A stretch of DNA of 64,000 nt from positions 1-64,000 of the forward strand of contig NZ_VUNM01000002.1 in the NCBI RefSeq assembly GCF_009695655.1. The letters run 5' to 3'. Source of the DNA: Sharpea porci. GTDB taxonomy: Bacteria > Bacillota_I > Bacilli_A > Erysipelotrichales > Coprobacillaceae. Within the stretch, counting starts at the first letter, position 1; each line of letters begins with the position of its first letter. The notes beneath the pieces are model-generated. The model was not told the origin of the DNA. It saw only the letters and a list, made by a program, of their open reading frames with translations, and ran no database searches. The position numbers were made by a program, and so were the translations under genes. Positions 8,850 through 17,550 of the stretch are shown one piece after another.

Positions 8850-9113
8850 ATGGAAAAGTATTCTTTTACAGTCAATAACCCTAATGGTCTTTATGCAAAA
8901 CCAATCAATACAATTGTCAATAACGTATCTAGCTTTATAAGTGATCTCTCTTTGACTTACGGTAATCGCACTGTCAATCTTAAATCGATGATGGGTGTGA
9001 TGTCATTGGGAATTCCTAACAAAGCATTTCTTGAAATTACGGCAGAAGGTCCGGATGAAGAAAAGGCCATGAAAGAAATCAAACGTATTTTAGTTGATGA
9101 AGATATTGCATAA
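8850..9113 (+). CDS. HPr-like protein lacking the catalytic histidine (Crh-like)
   Basis: The 87-residue protein aligns end to end with the PTS phosphocarrier HPr, including TVNLKSMMGVMSLGI around Ser46, the site phosphorylated by HPr kinase. The HPr active site GIHARP reads GLYAKP here, so the phosphate-accepting His15 is Tyr15 and Arg17 is Lys17. It therefore should not carry phosphate from enzyme I to sugar permeases. In Bacillus the paralogue Crh also lacks His15 (Gln) and, phosphorylated on Ser46, acts as CcpA corepressor. A Crh-like regulatory role is inferred. A TATAAT box lies at 8813-8818, AGGAGG precedes the ATG at 8850, and a terminator follows, so it is a single-gene unit. Confidence 0.85.
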   Translation: MEKYSFTVNNPNGLYAKPINTIVNNVSSFISDLSLTYGNRTVNLKSMMGVMSLGIPNKAFLEITAEGPDEEKAMKEIKRILVDEDIA

Positions 9114-9124
9114 CAACTTCATCT

Positions 9125-9152
9125 AGGCAGCTTATGTAGGCTGCCTTTTTTT
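9125..9152 (+). terminator. Terminator of the Crh-like gene
   Basis: GGCAGC (9126-9131) pairs with GCTGCC (9140-9145), followed by seven T residues. Confidence 0.88.
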
Positions 9153-9154
9153 GA

Positions 9155-9182
9155 ACAAAAAATAGGTCCGAAGACCTATTTA
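9155..9182 (-). terminator. Terminator of glnS
   Basis: On the minus strand AATAGGTC and GACCTATT form an 8-bp stem closed by a TTCG tetraloop, followed by a T-run. The glnS stop codon (9178-9176) lies inside the stem. Confidence 0.85.
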
Positions 9183-10840
9183 GGAAGTTTGAATGATGAT
9201 TTCATGGCACAGATTCTATTGAAGACTGGATGATCTTCTGTGGAATCTTTTGTATCAATGTTGAAATAGCCCTTTCTTACAAACTGGAAGGCATCACCAG
9301 GTTTATAATTCTTAATATTTTCTTCAATATAGCCATCAACAACAGTGAGTGAATGAGGATTAATATTCATTGTACCATCTTCATTGTAGACACCTTTTTC
9401 TTCATCAACAAGCTGTTCATAAAGACGAACAGGTGCTTTTACACAATGATGAGCAGCAACCCAATGAATAGTTCCTTTGACTTTACGTCCATTGAAGCCT
9501 GAGCCAGATTTTGTTTCTGGGTCATAAGTGACATGAACGACAGTAACATCCCCATTAGCGTCTGTTTCATAGCCTACACATTTCACAAAGTAAGCATTCA
9601 TAAGTCTAACTTCATTGCCAGGGAAGAGACGATAATACTTCTTTGGTGGTTCAATCATAAAGTCTTCTCTTTCAATATAAAGCTCTCTTTCAAATGGAAG
9701 CTTTCTTGAGCCAAGTTCCTCATTTTCAACATTATTAGGGGCATCAAGATATTCGACCTGTCCTTCAGGATAATTATCAATAATAACCTTAATAGGCTGA
9801 TCGAGAACAGCCTGCAAGCGTGGGGCCTTAGGCTTAAGATCATCTCTGATAAAATATTCAAGCTGCGCATAGTCTACTGAAGAGTTGGCTTTAGTGACCG
9901 AAGTGCTCTTCATGAAGTTCTTGAGCGATTCTGGCGTAAAGCCTCTTCTTCTCAAGGCTGCAATTGTGACAAGACGTGGATCATCCCAGCCATCAACAAC
10001 ACCATCTTCAACAAGCTTTTTAATATAACGCTTACCAGTTACAACATTGGTAAGATATAATTTCGCAAATTCAATCTGTTTAGGTGGATGAGGGTAGTCT
10101 AAGTTTTCAACAACCCAGTTGTAAAGAGGGCGGTGATCTTCAAACTCAAGTGTACAGATAGAATGCGTAATGCCTTCAATGGCATCTTCAATTGGGTGGG
10201 CAAAATCATACATTGGATAAATACACCATTTATCTCCTGTATTATGATGTGTGACATGAGCGACACGATAGATGATAGGATCACGCATATTAATGTTTGG
10301 TGAACTCATATCGATTTTAGCACGTAATACCTTTTCTCCATCCTTGAATTCATCATTCTTCATTCTTTCAAACAAATCCAAGTTTTCTTCGATAGAACGA
10401 TCACGATATGGTGAATTCTTGCCAGGCTCTGTCAAAGTACCACGGTAAGCTCTGATTTCATCTGCGTTTAAGTCATCAACATAGGCTAAACCTTTACGGA
10501 TGAGAGTCTTAGCGGCTTCATACATCTGATCAAAATAATTGCTGGCATATCTTACGCCACCAACCCATTTGGCCCCCAGCCATTCAACATCCTTGACAAT
10601 ACTATCCACGAATTCTGTATTTTCTTTCTTCGCATTCGTATCATCAAAGCGAAGATGGAATTCTCCATTATATTCCTCAGCTAAGCCATAATTTAATAAG
10701 ATACTCTTGGCATGACCAATATGTAAGTAGCCATTAGGTTCAGGTGGGAATCTTGTAACAACTTTTGTATATGTTCCTTCAGCAAGATCTTCATCAATAA
10801 TCTTTTCAATAAAATTCTTACCGATTTCATGATTATCCAT
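9176..10840 (-). CDS. glnS: Glutaminyl-tRNA synthetase
   Basis: The 554-residue class I enzyme attaches glutamine directly to tRNA-Gln, so this organism need not depend on GatCAB for that t[19 protein letters not shown] near residue 33 holds the HIGH motif, and [19 protein letters not shown] is typical of GlnRS. The C-terminal anticodon-binding beta-barrel domains are complete. The usual second signature (VLSKRKL) is altered to [12 protein letters not shown], keeping one lysine. The start at 10840 follows AAGGGAG. A TGG-extended TAAAAT box (10877-10872) lies upstream on the minus strand. Confidence 0.95.
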   Translation of the reverse strand: MDNHEIGKNFIEKIIDEDLAEGTYTKVVTRFPPEPNGYLHIGHAKSILLNYGLAEEYNGEFHLRFDDTNAKKENTEFVDSIVKDVEWLGAKWVGGVRYASNYFDQMYEAAKTLIRKGLAYVDDLNADEIRAYRGTLTEPGKNSPYRDRSIEENLDLFERMKNDEFKDGEKVLRAKIDMSSPNINMRDPIIYRVAHVTHHNTGDKWCIYPMYDFAHPIEDAIEGITHSICTLEFEDHRPLYNWVVENLDYPHPPKQIEFAKLYLTNVVTGKRYIKKLVEDGVVDGWDDPRLVTIAALRRRGFTPESLKNFMKSTSVTKANSSVDYAQLEYFIRDDLKPKAPRLQAVLDQPIKVIIDNYPEGQVEYLDAPNNVENEELGSRKLPFERELYIEREDFMIEPPKKYYRLFPGNEVRLMNAYFVKCVGYETDANGDVTVVHVTYDPETKSGSGFNGRKVKGTIHWVAAHHCVKAPVRLYEQLVDEEKGVYNEDGTMNINPHSLTVVDGYIEENIKNYKPGDAFQFVRKGYFNIDTKDSTEDHPVFNRICAMKSSFKLPK

Positions 10841-10993
10841 AATTCATACTCCCTTTCTTAATTTCTTATCCATTTTACCAAATAAAAAACATTCTTTCCA
10901 TACAATAAGATGAAAATAGACTAAGTGTTGGGATTTTTCCTACTCAAGAAGATGGATATTGGTTATAATAAGGAATATGTGAGGTAACTTGAT

Positions 10994-11509
10994 ATGAATA
11001 CAAATGAAAGATCGCTTGATAATCGTCGACTTGTTGTGTTATTAGATACATTAAGGGAACATCCAAATGATGAACTTTATGAAGAGCTGTTTACATTGAT
11101 TGCTGAAAGTAGTTATTTCTACGTTGCAGCCCATTTTGATAAACAGCCTGTCCGTCAGAAAGATGGTTCCTACTTATTACAAAATGATACACATATGACA
11201 TTCCCACGTCTTTATGATGATCGAGGTGTATATTATTATCCGGCTTTTACATCACTTGATGAATTAGAAAAGTGGCAGGATGAGGAAGTGAAGAATGCAA
11301 GTATTTTAACGTTATGTATTGATGATTTTTTAGATATGCTTCATCATGATGAAGGGACTTCTGGTGTTGTCATAAATCCTTATACGCAATCATTCCTGCT
11401 TTTTAAAGGAATGATGGAACATCTCTATGAAGTAAGAGAAAAAGCACATCCATTCCATCGTCATACAATTTTAGAGCATCTTTATAAAAACAATAAAGAT
11501 GCTGCATAG
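10994..11509 (+). CDS. SseB-like N-terminal domain protein
   Basis: The 171-residue product has the SseB N-terminal domain pattern: a helical start (LEELF-like segment), then SYFYVAAHFDKQP, a strand-rich middle with FPRLYDDRGVYYYPAFTSLDELEKW and the TLCIDDFLDMLHHDEGTSGVVINPY segment. SseB in enterobacteria affects serine sensitivity, but the molecular function of the domain is unknown. It is cytosolic with no signal peptide. A TATAAT box lies at 10964-10969. The gene is followed after 33 bases by a pRiA4b-type gene, and both may share this promoter. Confidence 0.7.
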   Translation: MNTNERSLDNRRLVVLLDTLREHPNDELYEELFTLIAESSYFYVAAHFDKQPVRQKDGSYLLQNDTHMTFPRLYDDRGVYYYPAFTSLDELEKWQDEEVKNASILTLCIDDFLDMLHHDEGTSGVVINPYTQSFLLFKGMMEHLYEVREKAHPFHRHTILEHLYKNNKDAA

Positions 11510-11542
11510 ATATAATAATATAGAGAAAACGGAGGATTTATT

Positions 11543-12415
11543 ATGTTTAGGGATACTTTAGATGCCTTTATTGATCAACTTGTTTCGAATACATTAGCTT
11601 ATGATGACCAGGAGCTACAATTAAATATATCAAAGTTAAAAAAAGGTCTTGGTAATGATTTTGAATTCTTCTTTCAACACATAATTAGATTTCAGACAGC
11701 CCATGGTATTATGGCGGATCTTACGGATCAGGAATACATAAAAGGCATCATGACATTGCTTTCTCATCAAGTTCATGATTTGAAAGTACTTAATGGAATT
11801 TATACATTTAGGGTGGATCTTGTTGGCCATGAAAACAGCTGCTGGCGTGAAATCGCCATCCCAGGCAGTATGTCACTTGCTGATTTGGGATATATGATTC
11901 AGATGGCTTTTGGGGCAACTGGAGAACACTTATTTGATATAAGTTATCGTGGGGAAACTTTTATTTGTGATTCCCAGGATCAATATGAATCATTTGATGA
12001 GCCTTATGCCGCAGATGTCCAGATAGGACTATTGAAACTACGTAAAAACAGTCACTTAGATATGACATATGATTATGGTGAAAATTGGCAATTCAAAATT
12101 AAAGTCACTGGTGTCCATACTGTTAGACGCTTGACTAAGGATACAGATATGACTTTTGGTGAAGGGGCAGGTATGAATATCTGGGAAGATGATCATTATG
12201 ATTTTGATCGCTATGCTTATGAACCGAAAGCTGTATCGAAAGAGTTTGAAAAGAATGGCTGGGATATTTCTGATTTCACTGATAATGTTTATGATAAAGA
12301 TGAATGTAATAGTGATTTGTTGGAGAATTTCTATAATTTTAAAACAGGATATGAAGCATGTGAACCAAACTTCTTTGATGAAGTTGAAGAAGATGATTTT
12401 GGACCACTTAATTAG
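11543..12415 (+). CDS. Plasmid pRiA4b ORF-3-like (IS1096 TnpR-like) family protein
   Basis: The 290-residue protein contains the pRiA4b ORF-3 domain in residues 85-200: YTFRVDLVGHENSCWREIAIPGSMSLADLGYMIQMAFG, then DISYRGETF and DMTYDYGENWQFKIKVTG, the family signature. These proteins were named from a plasmid and from an insertion-sequence passenger gene, but many are chromosomal and their function is unknown. No transposase or inverted repeats flank this copy, so a mobile origin is not shown. AACGGAGGA precedes the start, and a terminator follows at once. Acidic C terminus (EVEEDDFG). Confidence 0.75.
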   Translation: MFRDTLDAFIDQLVSNTLAYDDQELQLNISKLKKGLGNDFEFFFQHIIRFQTAHGIMADLTDQEYIKGIMTLLSHQVHDLKVLNGIYTFRVDLVGHENSCWREIAIPGSMSLADLGYMIQMAFGATGEHLFDISYRGETFICDSQDQYESFDEPYAADVQIGLLKLRKNSHLDMTYDYGENWQFKIKVTGVHTVRRLTKDTDMTFGEGAGMNIWEDDHYDFDRYAYEPKAVSKEFEKNGWDISDFTDNVYDKDECNSDLLENFYNFKTGYEACEPNFFDEVEEDDFGPLN

Positions 12416-12437
12416 AACTGGGGAACCAGTTCTTTTT
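12414..12437 (+). terminator. Terminator after the pRiA4b-like gene
   Basis: AGAACTGG (12414-12421) and CCAGTTCT (12426-12433) form a perfect 8-bp stem with a GGAA loop and a short T-run. Confidence 0.8.
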
Positions 12438-12441
12438 ATAT

Positions 12442-12466
12442 AAAAAGCCCATCTTAATCGATGGAC
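12442..12466 (-). terminator. Terminator of the aminotransferase gene
   Basis: On the minus strand GTCCATC pairs with GATGGGC across the stop codon, followed by TTTTTAT. It faces the plus-strand terminator of the converging gene. Confidence 0.7.
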
Positions 12467-13629
12467 TTCAATGTTTTCATAAAGTGTTCGATTTTATCGG
12501 TTGCGCTCTTGAGTTCATCAAGGGAATAAGCATAAGAGATTCTGACAAAACCTTCGCCACCACTGCCAAATGCACTGCCCGGGGTAAGGGCAAGGCGTTC
12601 TTTTTTCACAAGCTCAACACAGAAATCATAAGAGGAAAGATGCGTTGAAGTGATATTGCTGAAGGTGTAGAAGGCACCTTCTGGCATGAAGGTTGGCAAG
12701 CCGATTTCATTTAAACGTTTCACGAGAAAATTACGGCGTTGGCGATAATCATCGCGCATGCCATTCACATCACTTTGACATGCCTTTAAACCAGCCAGGG
12801 CACCATATTGAGCGGGAGTGTTGGCACAGATAGCACCAAACTGGTGAATCTTCACCATTTCCTCAATGAGTGCTTCATGTGCACAAAGATAACCAACGCG
12901 CCAGCCGGTCATCGCAAAGGCTTTCGAGAAGCCGTTGATGGTAATCACCTGATCTTTGATTTCATCAAAGGAAGCTAGCGAACAATATACATGATCATAG
13001 CTTAATTCAGAATAGATCTCATCACTGATGACTATCAGTTCATGTTTTTTAATGATTGGGACAAGTTGGGCAAGTTCTTCTTTTGTCATCATGGCACCAG
13101 TAGGGTTGTTAGGGTAGTTGATGAGTAATACTTTTGTCTTGTTTGTGATTGTTGCTTCTAGAATATCAGGCTGAATCTTAAACTGATGTTCTTCATCAAG
13201 AGGAAGAAAGACCATTTTTCCATTAGCAGCTCTAACAGCAGATTCGTATGCAACATAACCAGGATTAGGAATGATGATTTCATCACCTGGATCAATAAGA
13301 GTTCTTATGGCAAGATCAATACCTTCACTACTACCTGTTGTCACAATGACATGCTTATTGGCATCATATGCAACATCATAGCGTGCCTGATAGTAATCGC
13401 AAATAGCTTGACGCAAGCTCAAGAGACCACGGTTGGCCGTATAATGTGTTTGACCGTCCTGAATAGCTTGAATAGCCTTATTACAAATATATTGCGGTGT
13501 ATCATAATCAGGTTCACCTACACCAAGTGAAATGACATCATCAAACTGTCTGGCATAGTCTGAAAACTTTCTGATGCCTGAGGGTTTTATGTTGATAATG
13601 CGTTGACTGACTTTATCCTTTATATTCAT
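12454..13629 (-). CDS. Class I/II pyridoxal-phosphate aminotransferase
   Basis: The 391-residue enzyme belongs to the fold-type I aspartate aminotransferase family, closest in style to PatA/AspC-like enzymes of Bacillota that act on aspartate, N-acetyl-diaminopimelate or aromatic amino acids. INGFSKAFAMTGWRVGYLC contains the lysine that binds pyridoxal phosphate, NYPNNPTGAMM is the cofactor and substrate-binding NPTG motif, and FVRISYA near the C terminus holds the carboxylate-binding arginine. The exact substrate cannot be set from sequence alone. The start at 13629 follows AAGGTGG. It is transcribed leftward behind rpsD, from which a terminator separates it. Confidence 0.9.
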   Translation of the reverse strand: MNIKDKVSQRIINIKPSGIRKFSDYARQFDDVISLGVGEPDYDTPQYICNKAIQAIQDGQTHYTANRGLLSLRQAICDYYQARYDVAYDANKHVIVTTGSSEGIDLAIRTLIDPGDEIIIPNPGYVAYESAVRAANGKMVFLPLDEEHQFKIQPDILEATITNKTKVLLINYPNNPTGAMMTKEELAQLVPIIKKHELIVISDEIYSELSYDHVYCSLASFDEIKDQVITINGFSKAFAMTGWRVGYLCAHEALIEEMVKIHQFGAICANTPAQYGALAGLKACQSDVNGMRDDYRQRRNFLVKRLNEIGLPTFMPEGAFYTFSNITSTHLSSYDFCVELVKKERLALTPGSAFGSGGEGFVRISYAYSLDELKSATDKIEHFMKTLKSID

Positions 13630-13655
13630 GTTTTATTTCCACCTTATCATCACTT

Positions 13656-13692
13656 AAAAGAAAAAGGTCCACCAATAATTGATGGAACCTTT
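13656..13692 (-). terminator. Terminator of rpsD
   Basis: On the minus strand AAAGGT then CCATCAAT pair with ATTGGTGG then ACCTTT, with one bulged T, followed by a T-rich run. Confidence 0.75.
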
Positions 13693-13697
13693 GAGAA

Positions 13698-14303
13698 TTA
13701 ACCAAGTCTGTTGTAGTATTCAACAATTAACTGTTCGTTGATTTCCTGATTTAATTCAGATCTTTCAGGAAGTCTTAAATACTTACCAGTTCTCTTGTCA
13801 GCATCAACTTCAACGAAACCTAAAGTTGCAGTCTGTGCTTCTAAAGCGTTCTTGATAACATCTAACTGTAAAGATCTTTCTTTTACAGATACTGTATCGC
13901 CTGGCTTAACAACTGTAGAAGGGATGTTGTTCTTCTTGCCGTTTAATAAGATATGACCATGGTTAACTAACTGTCTAGCCTGTCTTCTTGTAGCAGCAAA
14001 TCCCATTCTATATACAATATTGTCTAATCTTGATTCAAGTAAGAATAAGAAGTTTGCACCCTGTACGCCTTCCATCTTAGTTGCTTTGTTGTAAGTGTTG
14101 TGGAACTGTTTTTCATTTAAACCATACATATGTCTTACTTTCTGCTTTTCAGCTAACTGTAAGCCATATTCAGTCATCTTGTGTCTTCCCTGACCATGCT
14201 GACCTGGAGCATATGGTCTCTTTGCTAATTCTTTTCCATTTTCCAATACTGAGAAACCTAATCTTCTAGACTTCTTCCAAACTGGACCTGTGTAACGTGC
14301 CAT
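13698..14303 (-). CDS. rpsD: 30S ribosomal protein S4
   Basis: S4 (201 aa) is a primary 16S rRNA-binding protein that nucleates assembly of the small-subunit body. The sequence starts [19 protein letters not shown] and includes the S4 RNA-binding domain around [16 protein letters not shown]. No zinc-binding cysteines are present, so it is the C-minus type. The ATG follows AAGGAGG. S4 represses its own mRNA in Bacillus and in enterobacteria, and the long structured leader upstream suggests the same here. Confidence 0.97.
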   Translation of the reverse strand: MARYTGPVWKKSRRLGFSVLENGKELAKRPYAPGQHGQGRHKMTEYGLQLAEKQKVRHMYGLNEKQFHNTYNKATKMEGVQGANFLFLLESRLDNIVYRMGFAATRRQARQLVNHGHILLNGKKNNIPSTVVKPGDTVSVKERSLQLDVIKNALEAQTATLGFVEVDADKRTGKYLRLPERSELNQEINEQLIVEYYNRLG

Positions 14304-14459
14304 TCACGTTTCCTCCTTATTGTATATTTGCAATAAGTAGAGTTCATATTCTATTTTACGAATGTTCTCATAAAGCCGTTGGTCAGCGGTTGACTACTAG
14401 ACATCCTTTATGTTGAGAACATAACTGTAAAACTCCTATGTACCGCTATTCATACTGCA
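14304..14459 (-). promoter_or_regulatory. Structured rpsD leader, probable S4 autoregulatory element
   Basis: About 155 untranslated bases separate the promoter from rpsD. On the transcribed strand TGTTCTCA (14421-14414) is perfectly complementary to TGAGAACA (14370-14363). AGCGGT (14447-14442) is complementary to ACCGCT (14390-14385), in an interleaved order that allows a pseudoknot. A local hairpin TTATGTT/AACATAA competes with the first pairing. S4 is known to bind pseudoknotted leaders, so translational or transcriptional feedback is inferred. Confidence 0.65.
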
Positions 14460-14465
14460 AGCAAA

Positions 14466-14494
14466 ACTATACTGTTTTTTTGAAGATGTGTCAA
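14466..14494 (-). promoter_or_regulatory. Promoter of rpsD
   Basis: On the minus strand a consensus TTGACA (14494-14489) and TATAGT (14471-14466) are separated by exactly 17 bases, as expected for a strong ribosomal protein promoter. Confidence 0.85.
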
Positions 14495-14550
14495 TGAATT
14501 TTCTTCAATTCATCGCATATTTTAGGTAAGATATGAACTGAGGTGAGATT

Positions 14551-14808
14551 ATGCGAACATTTAAAGCAGGCGATATCGTCCAACATTTTAAAAGAGAAAC
14601 AGTGGATCCACAAACAACAACCTATCTTTATAAGATTATCGGAATAGCGACACATTCAGAAACACGTGAAAGCATGATGGTCTATCAGGCACTCTATGGG
14701 GATCAAGGTTTGTATGTACGCCCTTTAGAGATGTTTATGAGTGAAGTGGATCATAAGAAATATCCTAATATACGACAAAAATATCGTTTTGTAAGAAAAG
14801 ATGATTGA
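14551..14808 (+). CDS. DUF1653 family small protein
   Basis: The 85-residue cytosolic protein matches the DUF1653 pattern: [13 protein letters not shown], then [27 protein letters not shown], then [14 protein letters not shown] and FVRKDD. Function is unknown for the family. The fold is thought to be a small beta barrel, which would suit ligand or nucleic-acid binding, but this is not proved. The ATG follows GAGGTGA, and a TAAGAT box lies near 14526. It diverges from rpsD and is 74 bases upstream of ezrA, which has its own promoter. Confidence 0.8.
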   Translation: MRTFKAGDIVQHFKRETVDPQTTTYLYKIIGIATHSETRESMMVYQALYGDQGLYVRPLEMFMSEVDHKKYPNIRQKYRFVRKDD

Positions 14809-14818
14809 TGGTCAAGAT

Positions 14819-14848
14819 TTGCTGATGAAAATACATAACAAATATGAT
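14819..14848 (+). promoter_or_regulatory. Promoter of ezrA
   Basis: TTGCTG (14819-14824), an 18-base spacer and TATGAT (14843-14848) precede ezrA; AAGAGG is the ribosome binding site. Confidence 0.55.
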
Positions 14849-14882
14849 ATCATAATTCTATATATAGAAAGAGGTTAGATTT

Positions 14883-16646
14883 ATGGCAAGTGTTTCTTCA
14901 TATATTAATCATATTATTACAGTTGTGGGTTATCGCAATTTAATTATCATTGGCATTATCCTTGTACTTCTCATTATTGCCATTATTATTTATCGCTCAT
15001 TGCGTCTAAAAGTTTATCGACAGGAAATTGTTGAAATAGAAAATCATGTCAATGGCATTAAATCTTTGCCCATCCAATATCGCTTAGGCAGAGTGAAGTC
15101 AATTGCCAAAAATATGAGTGAGGTCGCCCAAAAATATACTCGCTTTGCGGCAGAATTTGAGCGTCTTTCAGAATTTCAGCAAAATGAGCTTGGTGTCTTA
15201 TTGAATGATGTTGATGAACAATTATTCTATGGCAAAATTGGTGGCGTTGGTCATAAATTAAATGAATTAAAAGAAATGGCTGATGAATATGATCGCGATT
15301 CTAAGGCATTACTTGCCGAAATAGAAAAAGTGACAGAAATAGAGAATGAACAGCGTATTGAAATCATTAAGGTCAAAGAGAAATATCGTACGGTGGCTAA
15401 TGCTTATGATAGTATTCGTGTCAAGGTGGAAAGTTTTGTGCCTGAATTAGCTGATATTTTTAAGAATATTGATGATGATTTTGTGAAACTTGAAGGGATG
15501 ATGAATAATCAGTTATTTGCTGATGCGAAAGTATTTACTAATGAATTAGATCAACGTATTGATATGCTTTCAGAAAATATGAAAGATCTCCCATCATATG
15601 TTTCTGTTGTTAAGCAGTTACTACCTAGTAAGATTCATGATATTGAAAAAATGATTCAGGAACTCGCTGATGATGAATATGCGCTTGAGAAATTCGATGT
15701 TGAAAATCGTTATGATACAATTGTTGAAGAATTGGAAAAGAGCACATTACTGGTGAAAGATGTTAAAATTAAGGAAGCAGGAGCAACCTTAGAAACATTA
15801 ACTGATCATATTGAATCACTTGCTGTAGATTTAAATACGGAAAGAGAATCTTTTGTGAAATTCCAGAAAGCATGGGCAAAATGTAAAAAAGTTTATGAAG
15901 ATATTTATCAACAATATAAGAAAGCTCTTGCTGATCTAGATCAATTATCAACATATTATATTATCAATGAAAACGAAGTGACTTTAAGAAAGACAAATCA
16001 TGATTTTATGGTTCTTTATGATAACTATAAACAGATTGAAGAAGAAGTCATTTCTGGTCATTTCTCCTATAGTGATGCTCTTTTAAGAGTTGAAAAACTC
16101 AATGAGGATGTCAAGGAACATGCTGATCATATTACGGACTTCAATGCCCAACGTAATGCCTACTATAAAACAGAACAAAAAGCTATTGAAGAGCTTGAAA
16201 ATATCAACATTGTTTTATTAGAGACAAAGAGTGAAATTAAGAATCGTCATCTACCAATGATCAATGATTCCTATAAAGACTACATTCAAGAATCCTATGC
16301 GAAAGCGAGTGGTATTCAGTCTTTTAGAAATAGACGTCCAATTAGTGTTGAAGAATTATCAGAAAAGGTCAAAGAAGCTAAGGATATTATCTATAAATTA
16401 TATGATAATGTTCATAATCTTGTTGTTACGGCAGAGATGGTTGAAGAGGCTATTGTTTATGGTAACCGCTATCGTTCAACTTATCTTGAAGTCAATACAG
16501 AATTGACAAAGGCGGAAGTGCTCTTTAGAAATGGCGAATATACAAAAGCTTTACAGACAGCTGTTGATATTATTGAAAAAATACAGCCGGGTTCTTATGA
16601 ACACTTAATTAAAAGACAGGAGACAGCTGCTACAGAAGGTGCTTAG
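14883..16646 (+). CDS. ezrA: Septation ring formation regulator EzrA
   Basis: EzrA is a membrane-anchored regulator that stops FtsZ rings from forming at wrong places and takes part in the division machinery of Gram-positive bacteria. The 587-residue protein has one N-terminal membrane span (residues 19-40, NLIIIGIILVLLIIAIIIY) with the rest cytoplasmic and almost wholly helical, as in the spectrin-like repeats of the family. Length matches the family (about 560-575). In Bacillus ezrA lies by rpsD and by nifZ-thiI. Here the rpsD side is kept, while a metal-chelate and sulfite-reductase operon lies between ezrA and nifZ. Confidence 0.92.
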   Translation: MASVSSYINHIITVVGYRNLIIIGIILVLLIIAIIIYRSLRLKVYRQEIVEIENHVNGIKSLPIQYRLGRVKSIAKNMSEVAQKYTRFAAEFERLSEFQQNELGVLLNDVDEQLFYGKIGGVGHKLNELKEMADEYDRDSKALLAEIEKVTEIENEQRIEIIKVKEKYRTVANAYDSIRVKVESFVPELADIFKNIDDDFVKLEGMMNNQLFADAKVFTNELDQRIDMLSENMKDLPSYVSVVKQLLPSKIHDIEKMIQELADDEYALEKFDVENRYDTIVEELEKSTLLVKDVKIKEAGATLETLTDHIESLAVDLNTERESFVKFQKAWAKCKKVYEDIYQQYKKALADLDQLSTYYIINENEVTLRKTNHDFMVLYDNYKQIEEEVISGHFSYSDALLRVEKLNEDVKEHADHITDFNAQRNAYYKTEQKAIEELENINIVLLETKSEIKNRHLPMINDSYKDYIQESYAKASGIQSFRNRRPISVEELSEKVKEAKDIIYKLYDNVHNLVVTAEMVEEAIVYGNRYRSTYLEVNTELTKAEVLFRNGEYTKALQTAVDIIEKIQPGSYEHLIKRQETAATEGA

Positions 16647-16658
16647 GCACCTTCTTAT
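16635..16658 (+). terminator. Weak terminator of ezrA
   Basis: GAAGGTGC (16635-16642) pairs with GCACCTTC (16647-16654) around the TTAG loop that contains the stop codon; the following T-run is short. Confidence 0.55.
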
Positions 16659-16686
16659 TGTGAAAGAAAGTAAGGTTTTGTATACT
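16658..16686 (+). promoter_or_regulatory. Promoter of the importer-asr-chelatase operon
   Basis: TTGTGA (16658-16663), a 17-base spacer and TATACT (16681-16686) lie only 19 bases before the first start codon. The leader is too short for a cobalamin riboswitch, so B12 control by RNA is unlikely. Confidence 0.7.
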
Positions 16687-16704
16687 TAAGGAAAAGGAGA
16701 GGTT

Positions 16705-17550
16705 ATGAGAAAAACAAGAATTTATACATTTGTCTTAATCTGTGCATTGATGCTGACTGGATGCACAAAGCCAAAGTCTACACCTAAGACAAGCTTGCAG
16801 AATGTGATTGCATGCTCTAAGTCGCTTGGTGAGATGTGGCAGCTTTCTGGTGGAAAACTGGCAGGTATTACTGATGATGGAAAAGAGCTAGGTAAGAATA
16901 TAAAGGTTGTGGGGACATTAATGCGTCCAAGTGTCGAGAAGATAATTGCTATGAAGCCTAGTCTCGTCTTAATCACCGGTGACATTCCAACCCAACAAAA
17001 AGTCAAAAAGGCACTCACTGATGCATCAATTAATGTCAAAACAGTTAATGTTGATGATTTTCAAGATTATGATCGTTATATGAAAGAATTTACAAAAATG
17101 AATAAGCGTGAAGATCTCTATCAAAAGAATGTTGTTGATGTTAAAAAACGTATTCAAGTGCTCAAAGAGAAAGTGAATTTTAAGAAACAATCTTATTTGA
17201 TGATACGTGTATCATCAATGAAAAACAAAGTCTTAAAAAATGATTATTTTGGCTGTGAGATTGTGAATGATATGAATATGGTCAATATAGCTCAGGATGA
17301 TCGTGCGCTTGATGATATTAATGTGGAAGAAATCATGAAGAAGAATCCTGACTATATCTTTGTGGTTTATCAGGGCGAAGAAAAACAAGCACAAGAAGCT
17401 TACAATAAGATTGCTTCAATGCCAGGATGGGATCAGTTGAGTGCTTTGAAGAAGAATCATGTGAAAGTGTTGCCTAAGAACTATTTCCAATTTAAGCCTA
17501 ATGCGAAATGGGATCAGGCATATCAGTACCTTTATGACTATCTCGCTTAA
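16705..17550 (+). CDS. Metal-chelate/tetrapyrrole-type ABC transporter substrate-binding lipoprotein
   Basis: The 281-residue protein has a lipoprotein signal (MRKTRIYTFVLICALMLTGC) with the lipidated Cys20, then a BtuF/FecB-type periplasmic-binding fold: IACSKSLGEMW, VGTLMRPSVEKIIAMKPSLVLI in the first lobe, a long helix, and VEEIMKKNPDYIFVVY in the second. This class III binding-protein family takes up iron-siderophores, haem or cobalamin. The ligand cannot be read from sequence. It heads a compact operon with its permease, its ATPase, asrABC and a chelatase, which points to iron or a tetrapyrrole as cargo. AAAGGAGAGG precedes the start. Confidence 0.85.
   Translation: MRKTRIYTFVLICALMLTGCTKPKSTPKTSLQNVIACSKSLGEMWQLSGGKLAGITDDGKELGKNIKVVGTLMRPSVEKIIAMKPSLVLITGDIPTQQKVKKALTDASINVKTVNVDDFQDYDRYMKEFTKMNKREDLYQKNVVDVKKRIQVLKEKVNFKKQSYLMIRVSSMKNKVLKNDYFGCEIVNDMNMVNIAQDDRALDDINVEEIMKKNPDYIFVVYQGEEKQAQEAYNKIASMPGWDQLSALKKNHVKVLPKNYFQFKPNAKWDQAYQYLYDYLA

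Noticed and set aside
11543-12415. Insertion-sequence passenger gene
   Set aside because: The family name refers to IS1096 and a plasmid, but no transposase, inverted repeats or target duplications flank it.
16686-16705. Cobalamin riboswitch before the importer genes
   Set aside because: Only about 19 bases lie between the -10 box and the start codon, far too few, and no B12-box-like sequence is seen.
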